Below the pieces are notes generated by a model. The model ran no database searches. It had not been told where the DNA came from and saw only the letters and a program-made list of their open reading frames with translations. From NCBI GenBank assembly GCA_964016985.1, contig OZ024826.1, positions 60,620,507 to 60,684,506 of the forward strand: 64,000 nt of DNA, read 5' to 3'. Origin of the DNA: Anodontia alba (Eukaryota > Mollusca > Bivalvia > Lucinida > Lucinidae). This document shows positions 11,346 to 21,845 of this stretch, piece by piece. A program made the translations under genes and the position numbers. How positions within the stretch are numbered: position 1 is the stretch's first letter; every line of letters starts with the position of its first letter.

Positions 11346-11625
11346 AACATCTCTGAGAACAGATAAATACTTTCTGGTCAGATTTGGCTTGTTTTGTGGT
11401 ATACAGTCAGCCTTCTTTTTACCGACACTCAATACAATGACAGCATTCGTTAAAATTATATTCTGACTACTTACGCAAACAGTGTACATGTAGATCCAAC
11501 ATCCCATCAGAATGTACAGAGTCACCGCTTTTCGTTTGTCCTATTTCGAACAAATTTGCAACAATGCACAAATTCAAATATGAAATAGTTCATTTCAGAA
11601 ATCCAAGGATGAAACGGCTGGTCCA
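11346..11625. other. Non-coding DNA, nothing recognised
   Basis: No repeat or gene signal. The 62-codon minus-strand frame at 11525-11337 has no recognisable motif. Confidence 0.45.
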
Positions 11626-11935
11626 TGTTTGCTTGTTTCTGTTGAGGTTTTACGGCCCAGTCAACCCAATGGGGTCATTTCGAGGGCGGTCAGTTTACCT
11701 AACCACACGTTTACTGGGCAGGCTTAGTCCTCTCAGCGGTTAACAAGTATTGTGCACTTTCTTTCTTTCTTCAGAAACTGACAACTTCTCTTTTTGAATC
11801 AGCGGAAGGGATAGAAAGACCACAGAAAATATGTCATGATCAATCTCCACGAAAGAATGCTGCCGATCCGGCGGGGATCGAACCCGCGACCTCCTGGTCT
11901 CCAGTCGGACGCGCATCAACCGAGGCCGGCAGTTG
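11626..11935 (-). mobile_element. tRNA-derived SINE (minus strand)
   Basis: Read on the minus strand, 11935-11861 is tRNA-like: TGCCGGCCTCGGTTGATGCG, an anticodon-like region, then the T arm GCGGG-TTCGATC-CCCGC and a closing CGGCA that pairs with the opening TGCCG. The B box GGTTCGATCC is exact (11875-11884 on the plus strand). Downstream on the minus strand come a C/T-rich body and a conserved-looking stretch around 11640-11720 (complement of GGTTTTACGGCCCAGTC). The tRNA fold is imperfect, so this is a SINE head rather than a working tRNA gene. Confidence 0.75.
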
Positions 11936-11993
11936 ATCCATGTACATGTTACAATAATGATCTTTCCTTTACATTATAACTTATCTTATCTGA

Positions 11994-12240
11994 GCCGCAA
12001 CGTGAGAAAAATATACCTTCTGCTGTCTGTGCCCATCGAAGACAGATTAGCCTGTACATTCCGTGCAGTCTGATCAGAGTTTCCGTTGTCCGCATGAAGA
12101 AACTATGCACCCTTTGCTATCTAAAATGCGCCAAGTGAAGATCCTGATTAGACTGCGCGAATGCACAGGTAATGCGCATGTTGATCAGATTCTTCGTTGG
12201 ACGCACATGTCCGGTGATGTGTTTTCGTACGTTACGGATC
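11994..12240. mobile_element. Family B inverted-repeat element
   Basis: Begins GCCGCAACGTGAGAAAAATA + TACCTTCTG and ends near TTTTCGTACGTTACGG. The interior alternates GATCAGA, TGATTAGACTGCGCG and TTGATCAGATTCTTCGTTGG. It is like the better copy at 28681-28909. The 66-codon frame at 12063 is repeat-borne. Confidence 0.7.
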
Positions 12241-12527
12241 ATATAATTTTGGTTTCTTTGTAATTCAAGATAAATATTTCATATAATACAATCGAAAAGA
12301 TGTTCGAGCCATTGCAGTTCGACTGTAATGCGGTTTTCTCTTTGAAGAGACTGTTTTTCATGTTTATTCAAATGAGTCAATGCGGTTGCAGTTTGTAATT
12401 TGTTTCCTATATATCAAGATATATTGAAAGATAGTATTGACAAAGTCTTCCCTTGAATCAATAAACTCGTAAATGTACAGCACGACAATCTGTAACACGT
12501 TGATAATAGACGACAACTAGGATTTCA

Positions 12528-12530
<3 letters not shown>
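12241..12530. other. Non-coding DNA, nothing recognised
   Basis: AT-rich with no repeat match inside the window. Confidence 0.45.
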
Positions 12531-12575
<45 letters not shown>

Positions 12576-12623
12576 AATAAGAGACCAAGAGGCAGACAGA
12601 ATTATTAAAACTTTTCACATACC

Positions 12624-12692
<69 letters not shown>

Positions 12693-12732
12693 TGTAAGAG
12701 TCTCTCTCTCTCTATCTTTGTCTCTTACATCT

Positions 12733-12800
<68 letters not shown>
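12531..12800. repeat. (CA)n, then inverted (TC)n / (GA)n microsatellites
   Basis: (CA)21 at 12531-12572. Then (TC)n at 12624-12714 and (GA)n at 12735-12799 face each other across a spacer of about 20 bases. The two tracts are complementary and could form a long hairpin. Confidence 0.97.
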
Positions 12801-13119
12801 AAATGCATCTAAAGACGGATTTCTGAATTTGTGCATTTGAAGTCACAACATTTCAAACATAATTCTTTATTTGAATAGAAACGTAATTGACAGAGGATAT
12901 TTGAACAAGAAAGGTTCCGTGCCCCAAATGGCCCATATCTACGGAACCCGGAAAGGACATTTCCTTTCCATTATTTAGCAGAAAACAATTTAGACAGTTT
13001 CTTGTTTACTAACGCGATCTTTATGAAAATCAAAACAACAAAACAGAACGGAAATCAAAACAAACAAAAAAAAACAAAAAAAAAAAAAAAATAGAATGGA
13101 CATTAAACCAACATAGTAT

Positions 13120-13380
13120 ACCATTTTGAACGACTTATTATGTCGATTTATCAACTTAATGATCTCGGTTTTAACGACATAATATATCGTTTAATTAAAC
13201 GATTTACTATATCGTTTGTTCAACATAATTCCTGGCTCTCATTGGTTGATTTGTCACGAGATCATTATGTAGAACAAACGATATAATAAGTCGTTTAAAC
13301 GACATATTATGTTGTTTAACGAAATCTTTAGTTGAACAAACGATATAATAAGTCGTTAAAACGAGATACTATATATTTTG
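13120..13380. repeat. Inner inverted repeat of ATAATA/TATCGTTT motifs
   Basis: Left half has AACGACATAATATATCGTTT and TTACTATATCGTTTGTTC. Right half has GAACAAACGATATAATAAGT + CGTTT twice. The halves are mutual complements around 13225-13270. It lies inside the fold-back transposon and probably forms its loop-proximal stem. Confidence 0.85.
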
Positions 13381-13418
13381 TTTTAATTTCCATTCATTTT
13401 GTTGCTTTTTTTAATTTA

Positions 13419-13435
<17 letters not shown>

Positions 13436-13449
<14 letters not shown>

Positions 13450-14130
13450 CATTTCTTTTCTGCTAAATATCGAAAAGGAAATGCGTCAGTCATTACGAAA
13501 ACACGCCTATTCAAATATACTAACAATTTTACCACCAAAAAATGAAAATTTTCAGATAAAAAAAAATCCTATATTTTACATATTTCTGCTCAAAACATAT
13601 ATTGTGGGTACTCGTTAGAACCGCCTCGCGAGGCGGTTCTAACGAGTACCCACAATCTATGTTTTGAGCAGAAATAAGGAAAATAATGTATACCCCTGTA
13701 AACCCGAGTTTTACTTTATAAAAGTGGGGTTTAAGGGGTTCAAAATTATACAGGCATGTTTTCGTGATGTTTGTTTTCATTTCTGTTCTGTTTTTGATTT
13801 CTGTTCTGCTAAATATCGGAAAAGAAACGTCAAATTTTCGTTTTAATTTTCGTTCTGTTTTTATTGTTTTGATTTCTTTTCTGCTAAATATCGGAAAGGA
13901 AACATCTAATTTTCGTTTTAATTTCCGTTCTGTTTTTATGGTTTTGATTTCTTTTCTACTAAATATCGGAAAGGAAACGTCTAAGTTTCGTTTTAATTTC
14001 CGTTCTGTGTTTATTGTTTTGATTTCTTTTCTACTAAATATCGGAAAGGAAACGTCTAATTTTCGTTTTAATTTCCGTTCTGTTTTTATTGTTTTGATTT
14101 CTTTTCTACTAAATATCGGAAAAGAAATGT
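13436..14130 (+). repeat. 75-bp subterminal tandem array, split by P copy 4
   Basis: The landmark CTAAATATCGGAAAGG has its CGGA at 13817, 13892, 13967, 14042 and 14117, exactly 75 bp apart, and a variant lies at 13470 before the P insertion. Because 75 is a multiple of three, a 168-codon frame stays open at 13764-14270 with a 25-residue repeat; this is a by-product, not a gene. Confidence 0.95.
13491..13769 (-). mobile_element. Family P, copy 4 (R then L arm)
   Basis: Starts CATTACGAAAACACGCCTAT, ends CAGGCATGTTTTCGTGATG. The palindrome apex is CGCCTCG directly joined to CGAGGCG with no unpaired base. It is inserted in the 75-bp array. Compared with neighbouring units the host appears to have no target duplication and may have lost two bases. 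Confidence 0.93.
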
Positions 14131-14154
14131 CCCTTCCGGGGTTCCGTACATATC

Positions 14155-14904
14155 AGCGTATGCATTCCCGCAAAAAGAAAATGTGGGCCTTCGTTGCCTA
14201 CTTACGGAAGCAACGGAAACTCTTGAATTTATGCATTTCCCTGTTCAGTCTATATAGAGGCGCAGGCTGATCTGAACTTTGTTGTTGGTAGATGAAATGC
14301 GGAGATGTTCTTGCTTTCAGCGTATCATTTCTTTTGACAATTTCCCTTGGTTCAAATTAAGGGATGCATGGATTTCTTTGTCTACGTTATATCTGCCTAA
14401 AGCCAAATATTTGGTACATCACCACGTGAACTGTTTTCATAAATGTATACCCCCTGTCCACATCCCCCACCCACTTCCTCCCCCTCCCCCCCCACCCCGC
14501 CCCGAACACACACTCTCTCCTCCACTCCATCCTCACCTCGAATTATACATTTTTGCTGTATAAAAGGCAGGGGGAGGGGCTAAGCCTGCAGTCCTTTATA
14601 CATGTACGTTTGTGTGAAAAAACACAGAATTCATAAAACGTTCTTGTTTATCTTACCGTCCACCGGAAAGAAACAGAACTTAACTTTAAGCAAGCGCACT
14701 AAAGATGTTTCGAATTTGAAAGCTTAAACGTAATTTGCTGACTATAAATAAAAAACGGAGAAATTTAAAAAGTAGTTTTCTTATTTTTCAGACAATCTTA
14801 GACGAAGTTTCATTTAAATTGCATCTGGGCGAAAATTTGCAAAATATCATTATTTTTCTTCTGATGATTTAACCTACAAGCGTGCTAAAGCTAAAACTGT
14901 AAAT
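14155..14904. other. Non-coding DNA with a C-rich tract
   Basis: CCCCCTCCCCCCCCACCCCG at about 14475-14500 is the only striking element. The 94-codon frame across it is proline-rich only because of this tract. No other feature is seen. Confidence 0.5.
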
Positions 14905-15183
14905 CATCACGAAAGCATACCAACCTTAAACCCCAATTTTATAAAGTAAAACTGGGGTTTACAGGGGTATACATTGTTTTTTCTTCTTTCTGCTCAAAAC
15001 ATCGATTGTGAGTACTCGTTAGAACCGCCTCACGATTGTGGGACTCGGTGAGGCGGTTCTTACGAGTACCCATAATCTATGTTTTGAGCAGAAATATGAA
15101 AAGTATCAGAATGTTTACCCGAAAACTTTCAGTTTTTGGTGGTGAAATTTTCAATATATTTGAATAGGCGTGTTTTTGTAATG
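14905..15183 (+). mobile_element. Family P, copy 5 (L then R arm), apex insertion
   Basis: Ends CATCACGAAAGCATACC and GAATAGGCGTGTTTTTGTAATG. The TATATAATTTTGA block near the left end is missing. The hairpin tip carries an extra 16 bases or so (ACGATTGTGGGACTCG) between the two stem arms; GATTGTGGG is itself copied from the stem. Confidence 0.92.
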
Positions 15184-15240
15184 GAGACGGTACATGTAGT
15201 GGATACGTTAACATGTTTATCCAAATGTGTCTTTCTACGT

Positions 15241-15241
15241 T

Positions 15242-15279
<38 letters not shown>

Positions 15280-15308
15280 TTGTTGTTGTTGTTTTTTTTT
15301 CTTTTTTT

Positions 15309-15340
<32 letters not shown>

Positions 15341-15371
15341 TTTTTTTTGTTTTTTGTTGTTTTTTTTTTTG
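15241..15371. repeat. Long T-rich tract with GTT/C interruptions
   Basis: About 130 bp of nearly pure T with a (GTT)n patch around 15280. It may be a poly(A) tail on the minus strand or simple expansion. Both strands show meaningless poly-Phe/poly-Lys frames. Confidence 0.97.
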
Positions 15372-15612
15372 TTACATAAAATACGGAAATGGTGACTTAT
15401 TTGGTGAAGCCATTTTATTTCGTAGACTGAATGAACTCCCCACACACTATATATTGGAAGAGTCCAATTTTAATTTTAGGATTGTTAGGCTATGTGATTT
15501 AGATATTCCTAGAGAAATGGCTAAACTATTTAGTATTGATGAACAGTGGAGACTGGCGTCTGCACTGTTTACTAATTACCGTTTTAGGGGTCCCCAGACT
15601 AAATTGGGTTGA
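15372..15612 (+). CDS. Unassigned coding-like ORF remnant
   Basis: After the T tract the plus frame reads about 80 residues of ordinary protein composition: KYGNGDLFGEAILFRRLNEL, then THYILEESNFNFRIV, DLDIPREMAKLFSIDEQWRL and ASALFTNYRF, ending at a stop at 15610-15612. Mixed charged and hydrophobic residues and the absence of low complexity set it apart from other frames here. No start codon lies between the T tract and this stretch, so the 5' part is missing or is an upstream exon. I do not recognise the family. It could be a fragment of a retroelement polyprotein or an exon. Confidence 0.3.
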
Positions 15613-16275
15613 TACACGCACTAATATTCTTTTATGCATCGCAAATGACTGATGACTAAAACAACAAATCATATTTAGCTTTAAGAACCGTGAGCATTCG
15701 ACTAATTATGTACAGCCCGTGAGTCCCCTGATTTCACTGTATATTATGGGGGAACATGGAGGGGGTTCCAGATTACATGACCTATTAAGGTAAAGTGTTT
15801 ATTTCATTTTGGTCTAAAAGAAATTTTACACGTACACCCAGGCAAATATCAGGTACATAGAACCTTTAAAAAAATGAGAGCTAGCTCCCAAATGAGAGCA
15901 AATACTTTCCTTAACGCACTGTTCCATGAAAGAGGTATTTCTATGCCAGATTTAGTTTCCTTGGTGGTGTTTCCATTCTTTTATCTCCCTGTTGTTGAAT
16001 GCAGCTCAAAGAATGAGACAGTGAACAGCAGCGAAGAACAAAAGTGTTCAATGTCATGCACCAATTGGGTAATATTATTTCAAGTATGAGTGACAGACGT
16101 GATACATGTTTATACATAACTATGTAATCATTTCTGTGGAAACATAAAACAGAAAATGTATCAGCTGCAATAAGCATAATATTTGGCTGAAAACAGATCC
16201 TGCGAACATTGTTACGTCATTTCCGGAAAGCTTAAAACAATTTGATAACCAGTCGGCCAATCACTTTGTTACTTG
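15613..16275. other. Non-coding DNA, nothing recognised
   Basis: Short frames on both strands (15874-16089, 16177-15941) are not protein-like. No repeat was identified. Confidence 0.4.
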
Positions 16276-16279
16276 ATCA

Positions 16280-16506
16280 TTTGAGCCCCTACGTCAGAAA
16301 ACGTACCTTTAGACATGTGCGCTCAGCGAATGCACAGCCTGATCAGAATCTTCACTGTGCGCATTTTGAATAGCTAAGGATGCGAAGATTCTTCATGGGG
16401 ACAACTAACTTAACCCTTATTACACTGTGCGGATGCACAGGCTGATTTGAGGCTTCGTTTGGCGAACATGTCAGAAGGTACATTTTCCCACGCTGTGGCT
16501 CATTTG
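16280..16506. mobile_element. Family B inverted-repeat element
   Basis: Begins GAGCCCCTACGTCAGAAAAC and ends CCCACGCTGTGGCTCATTTG. The interior has GCACAGCCTGATCAGAATCT and GATGCACAGGCTGATTTGAG. Layout matches 28681-28909. Confidence 0.7.
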
Positions 16507-16627
16507 TATCGGTCTTCGCCTTGTTTATTAGCTATTAAGTTCTTCATTTATCTGAACCTACTGTTTCTTAAACGACTTAAGAAAGATACGACGATAGGCA
16601 GCTGAGTATACAATACAATAATGTTCC

Positions 16628-16899
16628 CATTACGAAAACACGCCTATTCAAATATATTGAAAATTTTACCACCAAAAAATGGCAATTTTTCAGATAAAAA
16701 AATCTGATATTTTCTGCTCAAAACATAGATTGTGGGTACTCGTTAGAATTGCCTCGTCGAGGCGGTTCTAACGAGTACCAACAATCTATGTTTTTGAGCA
16801 GAAATAACAAAAATAATGTATACCCCTGTAAACCCCAGTTTTACTATATAAAAGTGGGGTTTAAGGGGGTCAAAATTATATAGGTATGTTTTCATGATG
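16628..16899 (-). mobile_element. Family P, copy 6 (R then L arm)
   Basis: Starts CATTACGAAAACACGCCTAT, ends TAGGTATGTTTTCATGATG. The stem has one unpaired change (AATTGCCTCG against CGAGGCGGTT). Apex base T. Flanking bases are C on both sides. Confidence 0.92.
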
Positions 16900-17019
16900 C
16901 GTAGTAAATCAGCATTTCTTGTAAGTTGCCGGTTTGCTACTTAAATCTGGTGGATATATCAAATACTTTTTCTATGCAAAAGTTTAATTCAAATCAAATA
17001 AAGCCGAACCGTGAATTTC

Positions 17020-17236
17020 GGGCAGGTGCGCCCGTTGAGATCAGCCTGTAGGCATTTGCACAGTCTGATCGGCACCTTCGCCAGGCGCTATTTGGATTGC
17101 AAGTGGTATTTTTACAAGGTTTAGACAATCAGAGACTCTGGTCAGCCTGTGTGGATGCGCCTGCGTAGGGTGATCCGAGTTGTCGTTGGACATGCATATC
17201 AGAAGGTAGTATTACCTTACATTGTGAACCATTTGT
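17020..17236. mobile_element. Family B-like element, divergent
   Basis: GAGATCAGCCTGTAGGC, CACAGTCTGATCGGCACCTT, GGTCAGCCTGTGTGGATGCG and CATATCAGAAGGTAGTATTA follow the B layout, with poor ends. Confidence 0.55.
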
Positions 17237-17389
17237 TGCCTGTCTAATTGACTTTCAATTAAATCCAAACCATCAGAAGCGTTTCTGTGTAGCTTCAATT
17301 TGAAATATACATGTTGACTTGTATGATTGAATCAAGTAGCACATCTGGTGGAATGTTTTGTAGTTTTACACATGGGTTATAAATGTTCG

Positions 17390-17770
17390 TTTCTAGGCCG
17401 ATTGTTTACAATCGAGCCATAGTATGCAATCGAGTCATAGTATGCAATCGAGCCATAGTATGCAAACGCCAAAAGTTTTTCAAGGTAGTTGTCCCCATGA
17501 TTATCATAGATCAAAACCAAACCGCGCGTTATAGGAAATCCAGGAAACCGCGCTATTCTTGTTGCTGTGACGTCAGAGTACTGCTGACAGAGGGATATCT
17601 GTGAAATCTGGACTGGAACATTTGCATAGAGTGCATCTGATCAGGGTCAGCACTGTTTCCTTAAATTATAGGAAGTTAATGGTTAAATGAAACAGTCTTC
17701 CCCGTTCAGGACCATTTCCAAGCCTACACTCAGAAACAATCGACCCATCAGTACTGTCAGGGATTTGAGT
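17390..17770 (+). repeat. Dispersed repeat with triplicated 18-bp motif and half an H hairpin
   Basis: Homologous to 54168-54530: both start GGCCGATTGTTTACAATCGA, pass through GTTGTCC and GATTATCAT, and include an H hairpin and TCAATCGACCCA-like sequence near the end. Here CATAGTATGCAATCGAG is repeated about three times (17420-17465) against once at 54 kb. The H hairpin has lost most of its left stem (TGCATAGAGTGCATCTGATC against the complete one at 54352). Confidence 0.75.
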
Positions 17771-19610
17771 TTTTCTGGTGTGAATAGAAAGAAAACAGGA
17801 TAATGTAAATGTGTTGTCTACCAATTAGTTTTACATAAATTTTGCACAGACTCGGTTTGTATTCGGTTACCGTGTGTTGGTACTTGACCATCTAGTTTAC
17901 TTGAGAATACGTCAGTCTTAAGCTTCACCTTAAGTCTAGAGCTCCGTACTTTAGAAAAAAACAACAAACAATCAGCCTTGCAAACAGCGAGCTCTATGCG
18001 TAGAGCAGCACAAGATGGACACAAAATACAATTGATATAGTCATAGGCAAGTACATAAGTGTTTTAATATACCAATAACATATATAAAAACTTGTTGAAT
18101 GTCTTCTGCTTAATATTAACCGTAAAACCATTTACTCTGTGCTGCTTTAAATGCTGCGAGCGGGCTACCCAACCCTACTCCAGTGGAGGGAGAGGTAGGA
18201 TTTACCCAGACTCAAGACCAGTAGGGCCGTTCGCACTGACGCATGTTCGCATTCCACATCCCAAATATACAGACACAATATATTGAAAATTTGTTTTAGA
18301 AATACATGTTTTATACGGATAAGCCATTCCGCAATGTATTGCGTCCATACGCAAAGTGTAGCTACGAAACCTCAAATCAGTGCTCCCGTCCTTAAGAGTG
18401 TTTACTCACCCTATTTTGCAAAATTGAAACTTGTGAGAAAAATCAAAGTTATGGCTGGATTCGATGAGAACTCGCTAAGAAACTGTATTGCCAACGCCCT
18501 GATAAATGCTTTATAAACTACCAGTACGTACTTCAAAACTTAATCACGGGCCTCGCCACCTTGCTAAACCGGTTCTGTTAAAACATAAATTTCACGCTAT
18601 ACGCTGTAACGCGGGATTTTATGAAATTATCTGTTCCTATTGATGCCATGATCCGTGTGCTATACAGTCTTATCATGCTGCAGTTTTCATTTTTTTTCTG
18701 AACTGGGTCCACGGAAGCGATACCCCTTTATACTGATTTTTATCACACATGCAAATGTGATGTATTAATTGACAGGCTTACCACAAGCGTAATAGTCGTG
18801 ATCACGTGACTATCAGGTGATAGCGAGTCACGTTACAAACCGATGTTTGTTTCACATACTTATAAAACTCCAAGAGACTAGCATCACATGTTGCTTTTGC
18901 AGAAAAGATGTGACAACTTGCAATTATACGCCTACCATTTGAGTACATTTATCACAGGAAGTTGTTTAAGTAGAGTCCGTGTGGTTGGCACAGGAACCTA
19001 TTTGATCGGATGACACAAAAAGCGAAACACACACAAAAAGAGAAACAAAAAAAAAATAAATAAATAATAATAATAAAAAAAGAACACTGACAGTAATGAA
19101 ATTTGACTGTGAGAATTATTTCACTGATTGCCCTCGAATGCGGACAAACAAAGGCTGATGATAAAGTGCATTCCCTCCATTGTCGGACCTTGTACTTAAG
19201 TATGAACCTTGTTTCTGGAGGTCCTGAGATGCTCTCAAATAGGACTACCCCTTGAACGGTTATTTGGATGCGATCAGCAGGATAATGGTTGGACTATGAT
19301 GATGTCATCACGAAAAAAGCGGTACGACTGGAAAGCAGTGTTTGATTTATTCGGTATGTAAATGTTCTCCTACAGTAAGAACAAAAATACTTAATATGCA
19401 ACGTAGGAAAAGGGCTCATTTCCATATGGAACAGTGAATACCAAGATCAATCTGCGCATTTTAATTTGCAGTCCTAATAATTACAATCGTGGTTCATTTC
19501 TGGTCAATATACCCAAATCGACAATCATTATGTAAACTCACCTATGTTAAAGTGCACTTCTAAACCACAGCACTAGACAGGTCAATATTTGTAACCAAAA
19601 GTAAATTATA
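17771..19610. other. Non-coding DNA, nothing recognised
   Basis: 1.8 kb without a recognised repeat or gene. The frames 17818-18024, 18092-18286 and 18283-18516 have no known motif. An A-rich patch lies at 19030-19080. CATCACGAAAAAAGCGG at about 19306 resembles a P end, but no P arm follows. Confidence 0.4.
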
Positions 19611-19612
19611 TT

Positions 19613-19836
19613 CATTACGAAAACACGCCTATTCAAATATATTGAAAATTTCACCACTAAAAACTGAAAGTTTTCAGATAAAAGTTCTGATATTTGGCGA
19701 TTCTAACGAGTACCCACAATCTATGTTTTTGAGCAGGAATAAGAAAAATAATGTATACCCCTGTAAACTCGAGGAGTTTTACTATGTAAAAGTGGGGTTT
19801 ACGGGGTTCAAAATGATATTGGTATGTTTTCGCGAT
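19613..19836 (-). mobile_element. Family P, copy 7, one hairpin arm deleted
   Basis: R arm intact from CATTACGAAAACACGCCTAT to TTCTGATATTT, then directly GGCGATTCTAACGAGTACCC, so the left half of the central palindrome is missing. The L arm follows and ends GGTATGTTTTCGCGATT. The deletion removes one stem arm and the tip. Confidence 0.88.
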
Positions 19837-20109
19837 TTTTTTTTATTTCTTAATAACAACAAATGGATCTTGTCATGGGAAAAGAGCCATTACAGCATAT
19901 GCGGATACAGCATATGCGAACAGCAGTGGTTCACACGAGAGACGTCCGTGTTGTTGGCTCATGTAAGCAATAGGTCAAGGGAAAATTTTAGCTAAAGAAC
20001 TAGACATGAGGCCTCACAAAGGAGTTGGACATGCGCACTAATAGATTGATTCGACGGAGAATTCGAAGACCTTTCTTCTCGTGGCATGATTCATATGTTT
20101 TTGTGAAGA

Positions 20110-21715
20110 AAACAACTAGAGGCTCATGGGGCACAATTCGCTCACCTGATAAAAACAGCTACTGTATATTTGCAAATGCTATGCAACATTCTATGCCACA
20201 GCAACTGGAACTCAAATTTGACCATACCATAAAAAGGTCAAAGGTCATCCCAGTCTCATCGTTTGAACAAACTTGGTAGACCTTGAGTCTCCGATGTTGT
20301 AAACCGAAATCCAGCCTCAAAACTTTCTTAGTACTGGAAAAGAAGATGCTTAAGTGTTTTTACCATATATGTGCATGGCAGCCATCTAGTTCAACGGTGC
20401 AGAACCATTTGAACAAATTGTCAGCAGATCTTCAACAGAAGGCTCCATGTGAAATCTAGTGAAAATTTGTCAAGTGGTTTCAGAGAAGATATTTAAAGAT
20501 TTAATGATTTTATACATGTGTATAACCCAGGGCAAGGGCAGATAATCCCCAACATTTTGATGGTTACTACATAGTTTTACTTCTTTAATCATACATTGTA
20601 AGTTTCAGCCATTAGTCTTTAATACATACAGAGAAAATGAATTTTCAACTTTTTTTCCATACAAATTCAGCCATAAAGCTGTCTTAGTTCCCAAAAAAGT
20701 AGATGTTTAAGTGTTTTTTGCCATACATGGGCATGGTGGCCATATTGTTCAATGATGCAAAACCATTTGAACAAAGTTGTCAATACCTCTGCGACAGAAG
20801 GCCCCATGGGAAATCTGGTGAATAATCAGAGAAGAAGACGTTTAAAGATCACACGATTTTATACCTGTATATAGCCCAGGGGCACGGGCAGATAGCCCCT
20901 GTGGGGGGAGGGGGGGGGCAAAATTTTGATCCTTACTAAAAAGTTTTACTACTTTTATCATACATTGTAAGTGTCAGCCAACAAACTTAGTAGAGCTTGA
21001 GACAACAATGCTATATACCACGATTCCGCCTCAAAGCTTTCTTGCTTCTAGAGAAGAACATTTTTAAGATATACGGACATGGTGGCCATCTTGTTCAGTA
21101 GAGCAGAACAATTTTAACAAATTGGCAATACCCTTTCGACAGAAGGCCCCATGTGAAACCTAGTGAAAATTGTTTAAGAAGATTCACAGAAGACAGTTAC
21201 AATCATACAATTTTATGCATGTATATAGCCCAGGGGCAAGGGCAAATAACCCCCAGAGGACAAAATTTTGATTATAAATAATATGTTTTACTACTTTTAA
21301 TCACACATTGTAAAATTCAGCCATTAGTCTTTAATATATTTTGAGAAAATAACTTTTCAACATTTTTCCCATACAAATGCATGGAGACGAAAAGTTAACC
21401 TTGCCGTAAAAAATCAAAGGTCAACCTACCGTCATCATTTGGTAGACCTTGAGTCCTCAATGCTATATACCAAGATTCAGCCCCAAAGCTTTCTTGGTTC
21501 TGGAGAAGAAGATTTTTAAGTGTTTTTTGCCATATATGGGCATGGCGACTATTTTGATTAACGGACTTTGATCATTTGAACAAATTTTCAATCCCCCTTT
21601 AACAGAAGCTCCACATGAAATTTGAAGAAAATTGGCCCAGGTGGTTCAGAGGAGTTGTTTAAAGGTGTGGACGGACGACGGACGACAAATGATCACAATA
21701 GCTCATCCTGAAATA
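20110..21715 (+). repeat. 1.6-kb dispersed repeat with about 350-bp internal units
   Basis: Begins ACTAGAGGCTCATGGGGCAC and ends GACAAATGATCACAATAGCT, ends that I recall from a common bivalve repeat. Inside, the landmark GCCATCTTGTTCAATGG + CCATTTGAACAAA occurs at 20387, 20741, 21092 and (weaker) 21542, spaced 354, 351 and 450 bp. Each unit also has a GTATATAGCCCAGGGGCA landmark and a TTAATCATACATTGTAAG landmark, though the last unit is incomplete. No ORF; the short frame at 20025-20279 is incidental. Confidence 0.8.
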
Positions 21716-21845
21716 TTTTTCTGGATACCTCTTTTAACTAAAGCAATGCTAACCATGACGTTACACCATATAACATAGAAAATGAGGGCTATGCAGTCAG
21801 ATTTATGCAGTAAAAAGTTTGCTGGAAATAACACACAAATTGAAG

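Larger units (their letters stand above)
12934..14154. mobile_element. Fold-back transposon with 6-bp target duplication
   Basis: The element spans 12940-14148. Its ends are TACGGAACCCGGAAAGGACA and the complement of TGTCCCTTCCGGGGTTCCGTA, then TTTAGCAGAAAA-like subterminal sequence on both sides. CATATC occurs directly outside each end (12934-12939 and 14149-14154), a perfect target-site duplication. The left arm has one reversed copy of the 75-bp subterminal unit (AAAACAGAACGGAAATCAAA). The right arm has about six direct copies. The centre (13123-13375) is a second inverted pair of AACGATATAATAAGTCGTTT motifs. P copy 4 has inserted into the right-arm array. There is no transposase, so the element is non-autonomous. 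Confidence 0.88.

Noticed and set aside
11861..11935. Genuine tRNA gene
   Set aside because: The acceptor stem is imperfect and the sequence continues into a SINE-like body, so it is treated as a SINE head.
15077..15612. Overlapping poly-Lys and poly-Phe ORFs on both strands
   Set aside because: Produced by the 130-bp T tract. Only the part after 15372 has protein-like composition.
19306..19322. Isolated CATCACGAAAAAAGCGG resembling a P end
   Set aside because: No P arm or palindrome follows, and the match to the 20-bp end is partial.
20879..20925. G-rich run as a quadruplex or switch
   Set aside because: A short G run within a repeat unit, absent from the other units; nothing indicates function.
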